From positions 1 through 34,034 of the forward strand of contig JBFJVD010000007.1 of assembly GCA_041624375.1 (NCBI GenBank): DNA of 34,034 bases. Reading direction: 5' to 3'. The number at the start of each line of letters is the position of its first letter. The stretch's first letter is position 1. This document shows positions 22,323 to 29,225 of the stretch, one piece after another. The position numbers were made by a program, and so were the translations under genes. The notes under the pieces are model-generated. The model saw nothing but the letters and a program-made list of their open reading frames with translations, searched no databases and had not been told where the DNA came from. The stretch is from JBFJVD01 sp041624375. GTDB lineage: Bacteria > Chloroflexota > Anaerolineae > Anaerolineales > E44-bin32.

Positions 22323-23261
22323 CTAGCCTTCCGCGAGCGCCTCGCTTAGCCGCTCCTCTGCCAGCTTCACGTACGCTTCTTCAATGTCATAGCCCATGTA
22401 GCGACGCCCGGCGCGCGCAGCGGCGAGGCAGGTTGTGCCAGAGCCACAGAACGGATCGAGCACGACGTCGCCGGCGAAGGTGTAGAGCTCAATCAGACGG
22501 AGTGGAAGTTCTTCGGGGAACGGCGCAGGATGACCCACTTGCCGGGCTGATGCAGGGGAGAAAGTCCAGATGCTTTTCGTCCATTCGAGGAAATCATCGC
22601 GCTCGATCGTGCTTTGGCGGCCCTGCGCAGGGCGGGAAAACGAGTCCTTGCTGAAGACCATGATGTACTCGTGGACATCCCGCAGCACCGGGTTTGAGGC
22701 GCTGAGCCACGATCCCCAGGCGGTGGAGGGGCTGGCGCTTCCGGCTTTGTTCCAGATGATCTCGCCGCGCATCAAGAAGCCGAGCTCAAGCAGATCCTGG
22801 ATGAGGAAGACATGCATGGGGAGATACGGCTTGCGGCCGAGGTTGGCGATGTTGATGCAGGCACGGCCTCCTGTGGTGAGCACCCGATAGGTCTCAGCGA
22901 ACACGCGGCGGAGAAGCTGCCTGTGTTCCTCCAGCGAAAGGTCCTGATCGTATTCCTTCTGCACGTTGTACGGAGGTGAGGTGACCATCAAGTGCACCGA
23001 ATCGTCTGGAAGCTCCACCATCTGCTCGGAGGACTTGTGGTAGATGCGATCGAGTTTCTCCTCAGGGATCAAGACTTCACGGTGCTCCACATGTTTCGGT
23101 CGGCGGCCCTGATAGAGGCGGCCGGCGTAGAACGGATCTGAATTGTGATTCACACGTCCGGGCGATCCAAATCGGCTGGTTGCGGTCGCTCGCCGGGAGG
23201 CGGAGCGCTTGTCGCTGCCATCCCCTGATTGGCTGTGTCGGTCGTCTTTGCGCTCGGTCAT
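22323..23261 (-). CDS. orphan site-specific DNA methyltransferase (beta-class order, TSPPY motif)
   Basis: A 312-residue SAM-dependent DNA methyltransferase. Catalytic motif IV is TSPPYN (94-99) and the SAM-binding motif I, DPFCGSGTT, is at 269-277. This order, catalytic motif first and SAM motif last with the recognition domain between, is that of beta-class enzymes. The SPPY form is most often found in N4-cytosine methyltransferases, though some N6-adenine enzymes have it. The first 55 residues are polar and low in complexity, outside the domain. No restriction endonuclease gene lies beside it, so it looks like a solitary, possibly regulatory methylase. It overlaps the era stop as ATGA. Confidence 0.88.
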   Translation of the reverse strand: MTERKDDRHSQSGDGSDKRSASRRATATSRFGSPGRVNHNSDPFYAGRLYQGRRPKHVEHREVLIPEEKLDRIYHKSSEQMVELPDDSVHLMVTSPPYNVQKEYDQDLSLEEHRQLLRRVFAETYRVLTTGGRACINIANLGRKPYLPMHVFLIQDLLELGFLMRGEIIWNKAGSASPSTAWGSWLSASNPVLRDVHEYIMVFSKDSFSRPAQGRQSTIERDDFLEWTKSIWTFSPASARQVGHPAPFPEELPLRLIELYTFAGDVVLDPFCGSGTTCLAAARAGRRYMGYDIEEAYVKLAEERLSEALAEG

Positions 23262-24178
23262 CTTCGGGTTACTCCGAGACGCTGCAGCGCCTGCTCATCG
23301 TTGGTCCAGCCGGGAAGCGTCTTCACCCGTAGGTTGAGGTAAGACTTGCGTCCGGACATGGCTTCGATTTCCTTCCGGGCGAGAGTCCCAATCTCGCGAA
23401 TCATGGCTCCCCCCTTGCCGATCACGATGCCCTTTTGAGATTCGCGCTCGACAAAGATCGTCGCCGCAATATAGGCGCCTTCGTCGCCCCGCTCCTTGAA
23501 TTCGTCGATCCGCACGGCAAGGCCGTAGGGTACCTCATCGCGCAGGAGCTGCATCGCCGCCGCTCGAATCTGATCGGCAGCGATATCGCGTTCGTAAAGG
23601 TCCGTGATTTGGTCTATCGGGAAGTAGCGCGGCCCCTCGGGTAGCTGGCCGATGAGGTTCTCGAGAAGCAGATCCCGATTGTCCCCACGAGTGGCGGAGA
23701 GCGTGGTCATGAAGGCGGCCGAGGGCAGAAGCGCCTCAAAGAACTCCCATCGCTCCTGCAGGTGCTCCGGCCGAACGCGGTCGACTTTGTTGAGGGCGAC
23801 CAAATAGGGTGTGTCAGACCCGGCTTCGAGGACGTTCTCCGCGACCTGGGCATCTTCGTCCGTTGGCGGCCGGCTCAAATCGAAGAGCACCAGCAGGAGA
23901 TCGGCATCCCGCAGAGCCTCCAGTGCCGTCTCGATCATCTGTTTGCCCAATCGGTGTTGGGCTTGGTGGATCCCGGGCGTGTCGACGAAGATGATCTGGG
24001 CGTTCGAAAGCGTGAGGACGGCCAGCTGGCGGGCACGGGTGGTTTGTGGTTTGGGCGAAACGGCAGCAACGCTCTGCCCAAGATAGGCGTTGAGCAGCGT
24101 GGACTTGCCGACGTTCGGTCGGCCGATCAGGGCCACATAGCCCGAGCGGTGCCCCGAGGGCAGGGAGGTTTCGGACAT
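23258..24178 (-). CDS. era: GTPase Era
   Basis: A 306-residue essential GTPase that binds the 3' end of 16S rRNA and checks 30S maturation. G motifs are GRPNVGKST (19-27), the PKPQTTRAR switch region, DTPG and NKVD. The C-terminal KH domain has GIVIGKGGAMIREIG. The start is ATG 24178; a TTG at 24217 in frame coincides with the -35 box TTGACA and would lie outside the transcript. No ribosome-binding site precedes the ATG, which fits a leaderless mRNA. The stop overlaps the methyltransferase start as ATGA. Confidence 0.94.
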   Translation of the reverse strand: MSETSLPSGHRSGYVALIGRPNVGKSTLLNAYLGQSVAAVSPKPQTTRARQLAVLTLSNAQIIFVDTPGIHQAQHRLGKQMIETALEALRDADLLLVLFDLSRPPTDEDAQVAENVLEAGSDTPYLVALNKVDRVRPEHLQERWEFFEALLPSAAFMTTLSATRGDNRDLLLENLIGQLPEGPRYFPIDQITDLYERDIAADQIRAAAMQLLRDEVPYGLAVRIDEFKERGDEGAYIAATIFVERESQKGIVIGKGGAMIREIGTLARKEIEAMSGRKSYLNLRVKTLPGWTNDEQALQRLGVTRR

Positions 24179-24187
24179 CCGGCGGCC

Positions 24188-24217
24188 ATTATCGGTCTGC
24201 ACGCGCGCGTCTGTCAA
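24188..24217 (-). promoter_or_regulatory. probable era promoter, predicted leaderless transcript
   Basis: Minus strand: perfect -35 TTGACA (24217-24212), 18-base spacer, -10 GATAAT (24193-24188, five of six). The -10 box ends nine bases before the era ATG, so transcription should start at or within a few bases of the ATG. Confidence 0.6.
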
Positions 24218-24255
24218 GTCGGGGTGGAGCGACGGCCTGAAACGGATGAAGGCGC

Positions 24256-24261
24256 TATAAT
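24256..24261 (+). promoter_or_regulatory. probable -10 box of the DUF47 gene
   Basis: A perfect TATAAT lies 64 bases before the ATG of the DUF47 gene. I find no good -35 box at 16-18 bases; the region upstream holds the divergent era promoter. Confidence 0.4.
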
Positions 24262-24324
24262 GCTCATTCCTGGTCGTAACACTGCCGGGACCGGATCGAG
24301 GCTCAGCCTGCAGGAAAGCAGAAC

Positions 24325-24948
24325 ATGCGCTGGTTCCGCCGTGAGAGAAAGCTGAATCGCTTCATTGAGCTGCTGATCAAGCAGGCAGAATACGCCTCGG
24401 AGGGTTGGCGCGTCCTGTTGAAGTACATCAAAGAGCCCGATGTCCAGCTTGCCGAGCGCGTATCCGAGCTGGAAAAGCATGCGGACGAAGTCCGCCGCAT
24501 CTTGATCGACGAGCTCAACCAGACCTTCGTCACGCCGATCGACCGCGAGGATATCTTCGCCCTTTCGCGGGGGATCGACGACGTCCTGGACTATGCCGAC
24601 TCAACGATCGAGGAAATGGCGTTGCTGGATATACAACCCAACGCCTTTATCACCCGCATGGTCTCCCTGCTCTCGGACGCAGCCAACGAGATCCACAACG
24701 GCGTCCTGCGGCTGGAAGACCACCCAAACGTAGCGGTAGACCATGCGGTGCGCGCCAAAGCTTTGGAGAATCGGGTGGAAACGGTGTATCGGGAAGCCCT
24801 GGCCGATCTATTCAGCCATGCCGACGATATCGAGGACCTGGTGAAGATGTTGAAACTGCGGGAGGTCTATCGCCACCTCTCTAACGCAGCCGACCGCGGC
24901 GATGAGGCCGCCAATGTCATCGGGGATATCGTGGTGAAGAAGCTCTAA
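24325..24948 (+). CDS. DUF47 / PhoU-like protein (phosphate transport accessory family)
   Basis: A 207-residue all-helical protein of the DUF47 (PhoU_div, YkaA) family. Family signs are the repeated acidic helix patterns: ELEKHADEVRRILIDEL followed by TPIDREDIFALSRGIDDVLDYAD, and a C-terminal LREVYRHLSNAADRGDEAANVI. Members often pair with Pit phosphate transporters and are thought to regulate them and to bind metal ions; no transporter is next door here. AGGA (24312-24315) is nine bases before the ATG. It is a single plus-strand gene between minus-strand blocks and ends at a strong hairpin. Confidence 0.9.
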   Translation: MRWFRRERKLNRFIELLIKQAEYASEGWRVLLKYIKEPDVQLAERVSELEKHADEVRRILIDELNQTFVTPIDREDIFALSRGIDDVLDYADSTIEEMALLDIQPNAFITRMVSLLSDAANEIHNGVLRLEDHPNVAVDHAVRAKALENRVETVYREALADLFSHADDIEDLVKMLKLREVYRHLSNAADRGDEAANVIGDIVVKKL

Positions 24949-24968
24949 CATTCAGCTGGTAACAAAGG

Positions 24969-24991
24969 CGGGGCGCCCTCTGGGCGCCCCG
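24969..24991. terminator. bidirectional terminator hairpin between convergent genes
   Basis: CGGGGCGCCC (24969-24978), loop TCT, GGGCGCCCCG (24982-24991): a perfect 10-bp stem with a three-base loop, centred between the convergent stop codons. TTGGTGTT follows on plus and CCTTTGTT on minus, so it may serve both genes. Confidence 0.65.
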
Positions 24992-24997
24992 TTGGTG

Positions 24998-25951
24998 TTA
25001 ATCCATCTGCTCGGCGAGCCGGGCCAGTTTGCGGCCCACCTCCCGCCACTGAATCTTGGAGATGCCCAGCCGCTGACGAATCTTATTCTTGTCAAGACCG
25101 GCACGGTAGTCGGTGAGCGCCGAGGTCCAGCGGCACATGTCAAATGAGAGGTGCTTCTCCAGCCCGGCGGCCTCGCCGACGTCTTCCAAGAGATACTCGA
25201 GCCGGCGGGGCGACCAGGGAAAGAGTCGATCGCTCGGTTCGTACTGGCGAACATACTGGCGGTAGGCCTCCACCCAGTCTTGATCCAGGGGAAGACGGCG
25301 CTCTTTGTAACGCTTGGACACCTCGCCGTAGCGCACAAACAGCACCGCGCCGTTCCCGGATTCCAGATCCAGATGGTTGAGGTGAATCGCTAGGCATTCG
25401 CCCTTCTTGATCCCGGTCTGCAACAGCAGCGCGACCAGCGCGTACGGGCGCGCGTCCGGTTGCTCACCAGCGCGGAATGAATCTGCAGCCTCGAGCACCC
25501 GCTGGACTTCGTCGGGTGTGAGCACAGTCGGCAACGGGCTGAGAACGGTCTGCTGGGGGATGGGATCGGCCACATTTTCGCTCAGTACACCGGTTGCGGT
25601 GAGCCAGCGGAAGAAGGCTTTGATGGAGGTCACCCGACGAGCGTAGGTCTTCGGGCTGCAGGGCGCCTTGCGCCGGTTCTGCATCCATTCGAGAAAATTC
25701 TTCAGGTCGTGGGTGCCGATCGCGTTGAGCGCGATTCCTCCGCCAAGGAAACGTGCCACCAGGCGCAGGTCACCCGTGAAGGCCTTGACGGTGTGGATGG
25801 ATTTCCCTTCATCCGCTAGCGCTTGTCCCCAGAGTTGGATGGCGGCGCTCAGGGACGATTCGCCCAGCAGCACCTGTCGTCTGGGCCCTGTCTCGGCCGC
25901 CTGACTCTCTACGCTTGAGAAAAGGGGGAGGTCTTGCTTGGGCTCCGCCAT
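24998..25951 (-). CDS. tyrosine-recombinase-fold protein (XerC/D-like), catalytically degenerate
   Basis: A 317-residue protein with the plan of XerC/XerD: an N-terminal SAM-like DNA-binding domain (about 33-125, with KTYARRVTSIKAFFRWL) and a C-terminal integrase-type domain (about 140-317). The fold landmarks are present (LTPDEVQRVLEAA, LLLQTGIKKGE, KERRLPL, LSFDMCRWTSALTDYRAG, IRQRLGISKIQW) but the active site is not. The first Arg is Lys182, the HxxR His is Asp271, the LGH His is Ile297, and the Tyr position is Gly306; only Arg274 and the strand Lys216 remain. There is no Tyr after 282. I infer DNA binding without strand exchange. The start has GGAGGAG just upstream and a strong promoter, so it is not an obvious decaying pseudogene. 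Confidence 0.82.
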   Translation of the reverse strand: MAEPKQDLPLFSSVESQAAETGPRRQVLLGESSLSAAIQLWGQALADEGKSIHTVKAFTGDLRLVARFLGGGIALNAIGTHDLKNFLEWMQNRRKAPCSPKTYARRVTSIKAFFRWLTATGVLSENVADPIPQQTVLSPLPTVLTPDEVQRVLEAADSFRAGEQPDARPYALVALLLQTGIKKGECLAIHLNHLDLESGNGAVLFVRYGEVSKRYKERRLPLDQDWVEAYRQYVRQYEPSDRLFPWSPRRLEYLLEDVGEAAGLEKHLSFDMCRWTSALTDYRAGLDKNKIRQRLGISKIQWREVGRKLARLAEQMD

Positions 25952-25996
25952 AGACTCCTCCGTTCCCTGCCTTTGCGCATAGTCAAAGTGGAGCGA

Positions 25997-26025
25997 AGCA
26001 TAGCCTGAGTTCTCGCGCTTGTCAA
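25997..26025 (-). promoter_or_regulatory. probable promoter of the Xer-like gene
   Basis: Minus strand: perfect -35 TTGACA (26025-26020), 17-base spacer, -10 TATGCT (26002-25997). The predicted leader is about 40 bases. It lies in the 120-base gap after the second LCP gene, so the Xer-like gene can be expressed alone. Confidence 0.65.
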
Positions 26026-26071
26026 ACGCGGCTCCCGCTCCGTCGGCCTGACCTCGCTAATTATTCGATTG

Positions 26072-27490
26072 TCAGTTTCGCGTCGGATCGAAGCAGGGAT
26101 TGTAGTCGTCCCCAACTACGAGCCGGAAGGGGAAGATTGACGGCGCCTCGGGCTGCGCCACGACCGCGGCAGGGTTGAGCCCGAGGTCCTGGACGAGTTG
26201 ATCCCGGGCTGACCCATCGATCTGGCCGAAGTCGATCAAGTGCGTGGGTGTGCCGGGCGCCTCAGCCTCGGTGGCCACATGCGTTTCAAAGCCCGCGTGT
26301 TCCAGGCGGGCAGCGGCCAATGTGCCGTAGTCCTGACGCGCTGAGACGTTGATCACTTCGACAGTGACGATTTGCTCTGGCTGGAGCGGGTCGGCGATCT
26401 GATCGAAGTCAAAGGCGTTCTCAAGGACAACCTCGACGGCTTCCGGTTTGGGCAGCACAACGGCGCCTCCGGTCGGGGTCGTCCAGCTCGTCACCGCATC
26501 GCGGCCGATGAAGCTGGAGCGAATTCGTGAGGGCGTGATCCTGCCAGCCAGCGGCGCCAGGCGCAGCATATCGCTGAGACTCATATCGGTGCTCACGGTC
26601 TGGCTCAGCTCACCATAGAGCTCCGGCAGCCTCGGGATGAGCCCCAGGCTGAGGATCCGGCGGTAGGCTGCCCGCAAGACTTCCTGCTGCCGTCGCGAGC
26701 GGTCGAAATCCGAGGAGCGCTTCCGGGAACGGGCGTACCAGAGCGCAAACTCGCCATCCATATGAACGACACCGCTTGGCACGGTATACAACGCCCAGTT
26801 GTCTTCATCTTCCGGGTTGAGGTCCGGGCGCTTCAGCCGCCAGTCGGTGTAGGAGCAGGCGACATGCACATCCACGCCTCCGAGCGTGTCAATCACCTCG
26901 CTGAAGCCATCCATCTCCACCCGTGCATGGTAGTGAATCGGAATGCCGAAGTTGTAGCCGATCGTGTCGGATAGCAGGGCGGCGCCTCCGCCGGGATAGT
27001 TGGCGGAATTCCCCAACGTGAACGCCGTGTTGATTCGATTCATGGTGAAGCCGGGGATGTAGACATACAGGTCGCGGGGGATCGAGATCATCGCCGCCGC
27101 GCGGGCGCTGGGATGGATCGAGACGATGATGAGCACGTCGGTCCGGAAGGAGGTGCTGGTGGGGCGGCGATCCGAGCCGATGAGCAGGATGTTGACCACA
27201 TCTGCCGGAAAGCGCTGCGGGCGCGCCGGGAGCGGGATCGCTGTCGGCAGCGCCGCCCTGGGAATGTAGGTGAAAGGCGCCGCCCAATTTGCCGGATCCG
27301 GCAGCAATTCAGCAGGGGGCGTGGGCGTCAAAGTCCCGGGAACCAGGGTCAGCTGGACATCTGGGGTGCCGAGCCCCGGCGGGAGCTCGCCTTTCGGGAC
27401 CCGCGGCGCGTTGACCTGCGCTCGCGGCATCGGCCCACAGGCCGTAAGAAGGATGAGAACGATAAATTGAGCGCGTTGGCGAAGCGTCAT
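26072..27490 (-). CDS. LytR-CpsA-Psr (LCP) family lipoprotein with LytR_C domain
   Basis: A 472-residue LCP protein; the family transfers lipid-linked glycopolymers onto the cell wall or other acceptors. A signal peptide ends in lipobox LTAC (Cys18). The LCP catalytic domain (about 97-345) has IGSDRR, FRTDVL, SIPRDLYVYIPG, RINTA and DFDRSRRQQEV, containing the Arg/Asp residues that bind the pyrophosphate lipid. A C-terminal LytR_C-type domain (about 375-460) starts VTVEVINVSARQDYG. Lipid anchoring is unusual: most LCP proteins have an N-terminal membrane helix. It overlaps the upstream LCP stop as ATGA and ends the operon. Confidence 0.88.
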   Translation of the reverse strand: MTLRQRAQFIVLILLTACGPMPRAQVNAPRVPKGELPPGLGTPDVQLTLVPGTLTPTPPAELLPDPANWAAPFTYIPRAALPTAIPLPARPQRFPADVVNILLIGSDRRPTSTSFRTDVLIIVSIHPSARAAAMISIPRDLYVYIPGFTMNRINTAFTLGNSANYPGGGAALLSDTIGYNFGIPIHYHARVEMDGFSEVIDTLGGVDVHVACSYTDWRLKRPDLNPEDEDNWALYTVPSGVVHMDGEFALWYARSRKRSSDFDRSRRQQEVLRAAYRRILSLGLIPRLPELYGELSQTVSTDMSLSDMLRLAPLAGRITPSRIRSSFIGRDAVTSWTTPTGGAVVLPKPEAVEVVLENAFDFDQIADPLQPEQIVTVEVINVSARQDYGTLAAARLEHAGFETHVATEAEAPGTPTHLIDFGQIDGSARDQLVQDLGLNPAAVVAQPEAPSIFPFRLVVGDDYNPCFDPTRN

Positions 27491-28560
27491 GGACCAAAGG
27501 CCGTCCGCAGCATGGCATAGATCGCTTCCCAGTTCGGCAACAAGACCGAGGCGCCGCTGTATGGCACTCGATATCCGGTGGCCATCGAGGGGTCGATGGT
27601 GAATCGGCGTATGCGGGATGTATCCTGCGAAAGCTGGGCGGCCAGGGGGATGAGCGGCAGCGCATCGTTGACCGTAAGATCCGTCTGGAGCATTCGATTG
27701 AACTGTGTATACAGATCGGGGACCCGCGACAATCCGTCCAGGCTGATCACCTTGCGGAAGATGGCCTCGATCACTTCCTGTTGGCGCCGTAATCGATCAA
27801 AGTCACTGCTGGCCTTCCTCATCCGAACGTAGCAATGTGCGGTCCAGCCGTCCATATGGCGGACGCCCGGGGAGAAAGTGTACCAGTTGTCCCCACACTT
27901 ATCGTTGAGGTATTGGCCGACCTGCACATCGACCCCACCCATAGAGTCCACCAGGGAGATGAAACCGCCGAAGTTGATTCGCCCCCAGTGGTGCACGGGG
28001 ATTCCGAAATTGTAGAGCACGGTGAGGTAGAAGAGGTCAAAGCCCCCGCGCGGCTCGGCCGTGTTGATCCGGTCGACCCGGAAGCCGGGTTGGTAAAGAT
28101 ATAGGTCACGCGGAATCGAGAGGAGCGTTGCGGTCCCTTTGCTGGGATCGAGCGAGACGATCATGACCACGTCCGTCCGGTAGCCGCCGGTGTAGGGACG
28201 GGCATCGGAGCCCAGCAAGGCAATGTTCAATACATTCTCGGCGAACTCAATCCGCGGCGCCGGCGGTGGGATATCAATCGCCGAAGGTTCGCTTGGCGCC
28301 GGGAAGTCTCCCCACGGCCGCGCCGGATCGAACGTCGGCAGCGGGGTAGGGCTGGGCAGCGGCGGCGGCGTTGCGGTCGGATCCAGCGGAGAGAACGCAG
28401 TTGCCGTAGCCGTGGCCAGAGGATCCGAGGTGGCCGCAGGGATGGGCCCAGCCGCCGGGTTCAGAATCCCACCGGCAAAGGGCAGATTGCAGGCCAGCAG
28501 GATCAATACGCTTGACGCCAGAGCCCAGATGGCGCGCTGGGCAGGACGAGTCTCTTTCAT
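27487..28560 (-). CDS. LytR-CpsA-Psr (LCP) family lipoprotein without LytR_C domain
   Basis: A 357-residue LCP protein. The signal peptide ends in lipobox LLAC (Cys24), then a Thr/Pro stalk runs to about residue 105. The LCP domain (about 110-345) has LLGSDARP (115-122), RTDVV (128-132), SIPRDLYLYQPG, DRINTAEPRGG and DFDRLRRQQEV (253-263). All conserved Arg/Asp positions I can recognise are present, so transferase activity is expected; the polymer and acceptor are unknown. It is the smaller partner of the next gene, with about the same core, so the two are likely tandem duplicates. It is preceded by a mini-ORF whose stop overlaps its ATG. Confidence 0.88.
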   Translation of the reverse strand: MKETRPAQRAIWALASSVLILLACNLPFAGGILNPAAGPIPAATSDPLATATATAFSPLDPTATPPPLPSPTPLPTFDPARPWGDFPAPSEPSAIDIPPPAPRIEFAENVLNIALLGSDARPYTGGYRTDVVMIVSLDPSKGTATLLSIPRDLYLYQPGFRVDRINTAEPRGGFDLFYLTVLYNFGIPVHHWGRINFGGFISLVDSMGGVDVQVGQYLNDKCGDNWYTFSPGVRHMDGWTAHCYVRMRKASSDFDRLRRQQEVIEAIFRKVISLDGLSRVPDLYTQFNRMLQTDLTVNDALPLIPLAAQLSQDTSRIRRFTIDPSMATGYRVPYSGASVLLPNWEAIYAMLRTAFGP

Positions 28561-28634
28561 CTCACCTCTACCTGAATTAACGCATCAAGCTCAATGATGG
28601 TTCCCGGATCGGGATTCTGCAAGTTCTGTTCCAT
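28557..28634 (-). CDS. possible 25-residue mini-ORF upstream of the LCP pair
   Basis: An ATG at 28634 opens a 25-codon frame whose TGA overlaps the LCP ATG as ATGA, the same spacing as the other gene junctions in this operon. The peptide is acidic (MEQNLQNPDPG, then IIELDALIQVEVR) and has no signal peptide. A stop codon lies three codons upstream, so it is not the remnant of a longer frame in this reading. No ribosome-binding site is visible. It may be a leader peptide that couples translation, or chance. Confidence 0.3.
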   Translation of the reverse strand: MEQNLQNPDPGTIIELDALIQVEVR

Positions 28635-28661
28635 CGCTGTTTAGGGAGCGGGAAGGCGCTC

Positions 28662-29225
28662 TCAGGGGGTGGCTGTGGCGCCCGCCTCGGCCGTCTCGGG
28701 CGTAAAGGTGGGGATCGCCGTCGGCGATGGCTGCGGGGTGGCTGTCACCGGCGCGAAGATGCGGGTTCCTGGCCGCAGCTGTGTCCCGGGCTCAAGGCAG
28801 TTGGCCTGTAGCAGGTTTTCATAGGTGACCCCCAACCGGAGGGCAAGCTCTTCCAGCGAAGCTGCACCTTCCGCCGCATACAACTGCCAGCCTTCTGGGG
28901 GTCCGCAATCGGGCGCATCTGCACTGCTGTAGGCGCTCGGGGGAAGGTAAAAGGCTGCGCCTGCAGGTGGGAGGCTTTCGAGGCAGTTGGCGGTCAGGAT
29001 GGCCTCCGGCGATAGGCCGGCGGCTGCGGCCAGCCCCGCAAGCTGGTCCCCTTCACGAACGATATAGACGATCCAGCCTTCCGGCGCGCATGGTTGAGGA
29101 AGACCTCCAGCACCTGCCGGGCTCATTTCGGCTTCAACCGAAGCGGTAAGCAGGCTGCCCAGGAGAATTACGACAGCGGCCAACGCAAGCGCCGGCCCGA
29201 GGATCAGATCACGGGTGGGGATCAT
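28662..29225 (-). CDS. membrane-anchored protein with two LysM-like domains
   Basis: A 187-residue exported protein: an N-terminal hydrophobic segment (about 8-28, signal anchor), two LysM-like modules and a Thr/Pro-rich tail. Module 1 is about 51-96 (YIVREGDQLAGLAAAAGLSP, then ILTANCL); module 2 about 112-158 (LEELALRLGVTYENLLQANCL, then IFAP). Each module carries a Cys in the ANCLE sequence plus one Cys before it (CAPEGW, CGPPEGW), so each may hold a disulphide. LysM modules bind peptidoglycan or similar glycans. The gene overlaps the histidine-kinase-like stop as ATGA, which suggests a wall-sensing partner of that protein; this is inferred from position only. Confidence 0.8.
   Translation of the reverse strand: MIPTRDLILGPALALAAVVILLGSLLTASVEAEMSPAGAGGLPQPCAPEGWIVYIVREGDQLAGLAAAAGLSPEAILTANCLESLPPAGAAFYLPPSAYSSADAPDCGPPEGWQLYAAEGAASLEELALRLGVTYENLLQANCLEPGTQLRPGTRIFAPVTATPQPSPTAIPTFTPETAEAGATATP

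Noticed and set aside
24998..25951. Xer-like gene as a phage or transposon integrase
   Set aside because: No att-like repeats, cargo genes or composition change surround it, and its active site is missing.
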